Positions 20,158 through 20,727 of a DNA stretch of 20,727 nucleotides are shown piece after piece. The position numbers were made by a program, and so were the translations under genes. The notes under the pieces are model-generated. The model ran no database searches. It worked only from the letters and a program-made list of their open reading frames with translations, and had not been told where the DNA came from. Every line of letters begins with the position of its first letter. The stretch's first letter is position 1. The DNA is from Phallusia fumigata (taxonomy: Eukaryota > Chordata > Ascidiacea > Phlebobranchia > Ascidiidae), in NCBI GenBank assembly GCA_008931825.1, contig QXVZ01019403.1, forward strand, positions 1 through 20,727. The letters are read 5' to 3'.

Positions 20158-20727
20158 NTCGAGTCGGCTGCGGAGTAAAAAAAATATTGTCAGGACATTG
20201 GTGTACAAATTAAATCAATTTCTCCACAATAGAAAACTTAGGATGAACTCCAAAAAGTCCAGTTACCTAATGATGTTTGGGAATACATTATTATTTTATG
20301 CTGTATTTGTCGCTAGGCTTCCTTTCATATAACTTCGAATTCTTACGATAAGAAGATATACACAGTTCTTGTGTGTGAAACATTTAGTACGTTCCGACAA
20401 ACGCTGTTGTCAATTGCACGTCTGTGGAGTCGTAGAATGCACACCGACTTGTATCTTCTCATTAAGCTAATTATGCTCACTTAGAATTTGTTTTTTTGAA
20501 ACGAGTTTTTTTTTCATAATTTTTGAGAAAAAAAAGTTCGAATCAGTCTAACCCTGTTGAAAACTTTTCATACCCGTGCAGAAAAGTAAATGGATCAAGA
20601 CGCAGCAATTTAGACGTACTCATCCCTCCGTAAACAACACAGTCACGGCACAAGTAAACAAATATCGCTGACACAAATCACACCACTGACTCAGGGCCCA
20701 CAGAAATCGATAATCCGACCTAATCAC
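19650..20727 (-). other. SIPA1L: SIPA1L intron upstream of exon 1, with duplicated block
   Basis: Intron running off the right edge. It is made largely of two identical 517-bp copies (19641-20157 and 20159-20675) separated by one N. The unique remainder, 20676-20727, shows nothing recognised. Confidence 0.8.
20159..20675. repeat. 517-bp direct duplication, copy 2
   Basis: Exact copy starting immediately after the N; carries the acceptor and first nine bases of exon 1 as a stub, then runs on into unique sequence (AATCACACCACTGACTC). Confidence 0.95.

Noticed and set aside
1..20727. CRISPR arrays, bacterial operons, phage or toxin systems
   Set aside because: The window is an intron-containing animal gene; the repeats present are MITEs, a minisatellite and a tandem array without spacer structure.

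Overview
The window is eukaryotic, intron-rich and moderately AT-rich. It is dominated by one protein-coding gene on the minus strand: a SIPA1L/SPAR-family Rap GTPase-activating protein (orthologue of vertebrate SIPA1L1/2/3). No long open reading frame exists. The gene was rebuilt from 23 short exons (51-246 nt) joined by GT-AG introns of 65 nt to about 1.7 kb. Compact introns, frequent small hAT-like elements, abundant TGACGTCA octamers and a SIPA1L protein together suggest an invertebrate chordate, most likely a tunicate such as Ciona. The species is an inference.

Reading the minus strand from right to left: 19650-20727 is intron at the right edge, and the 5' part of the gene lies outside the window. 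Exons 1-4 (19649 to 14973) carry most of the RapGAP catalytic domain, including the GND motif with the catalytic asparagine. Exon 5 continues the family-specific middle region. Exons 6-7 (13443 to 12537) form a PDZ domain. Exons 8-22 (12036 to 2897) encode a long, low-complexity, Ser/Pro/Asn-rich tail with islands conserved with vertebrate SIPA1L: a DSGLNS phosphodegron-like motif, RLYQSQ...STPSG, an IKW proline/basic block, a hydrophobic TLIRLI helix, an SP-x-R/K cluster, the [10 protein letters not shown] block and [18 protein letters not shown]. Exon 23 (2450 to 2205) starts the C-terminal coiled coil. The end of the coiled coil was not found, so the true last exon(s) may lie beyond position 1. 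The rebuilt part is about 1,080 codons.

Reading phase agrees across every junction except one: exon 7 to exon 8, exactly where an unresolved base (N, 12032) sits. A second N (20158) separates two identical 517-bp copies and looks like an unmerged contig overlap rather than a real duplication.

The introns hold hAT-like MITEs, a four-unit tandem array with a CRE-like core, a perfect 14-bp hairpin, tRNA-derived fragments and an octamer/E-box cluster. The left 2.2 kb contains no confident gene; it shows promoter-like motifs and one weak candidate plus-strand exon. Expected role of the main gene: switching off Rap1/Rap2 at junctions or synapse-like sites, linked to scaffolds by its PDZ and C-terminal regions.
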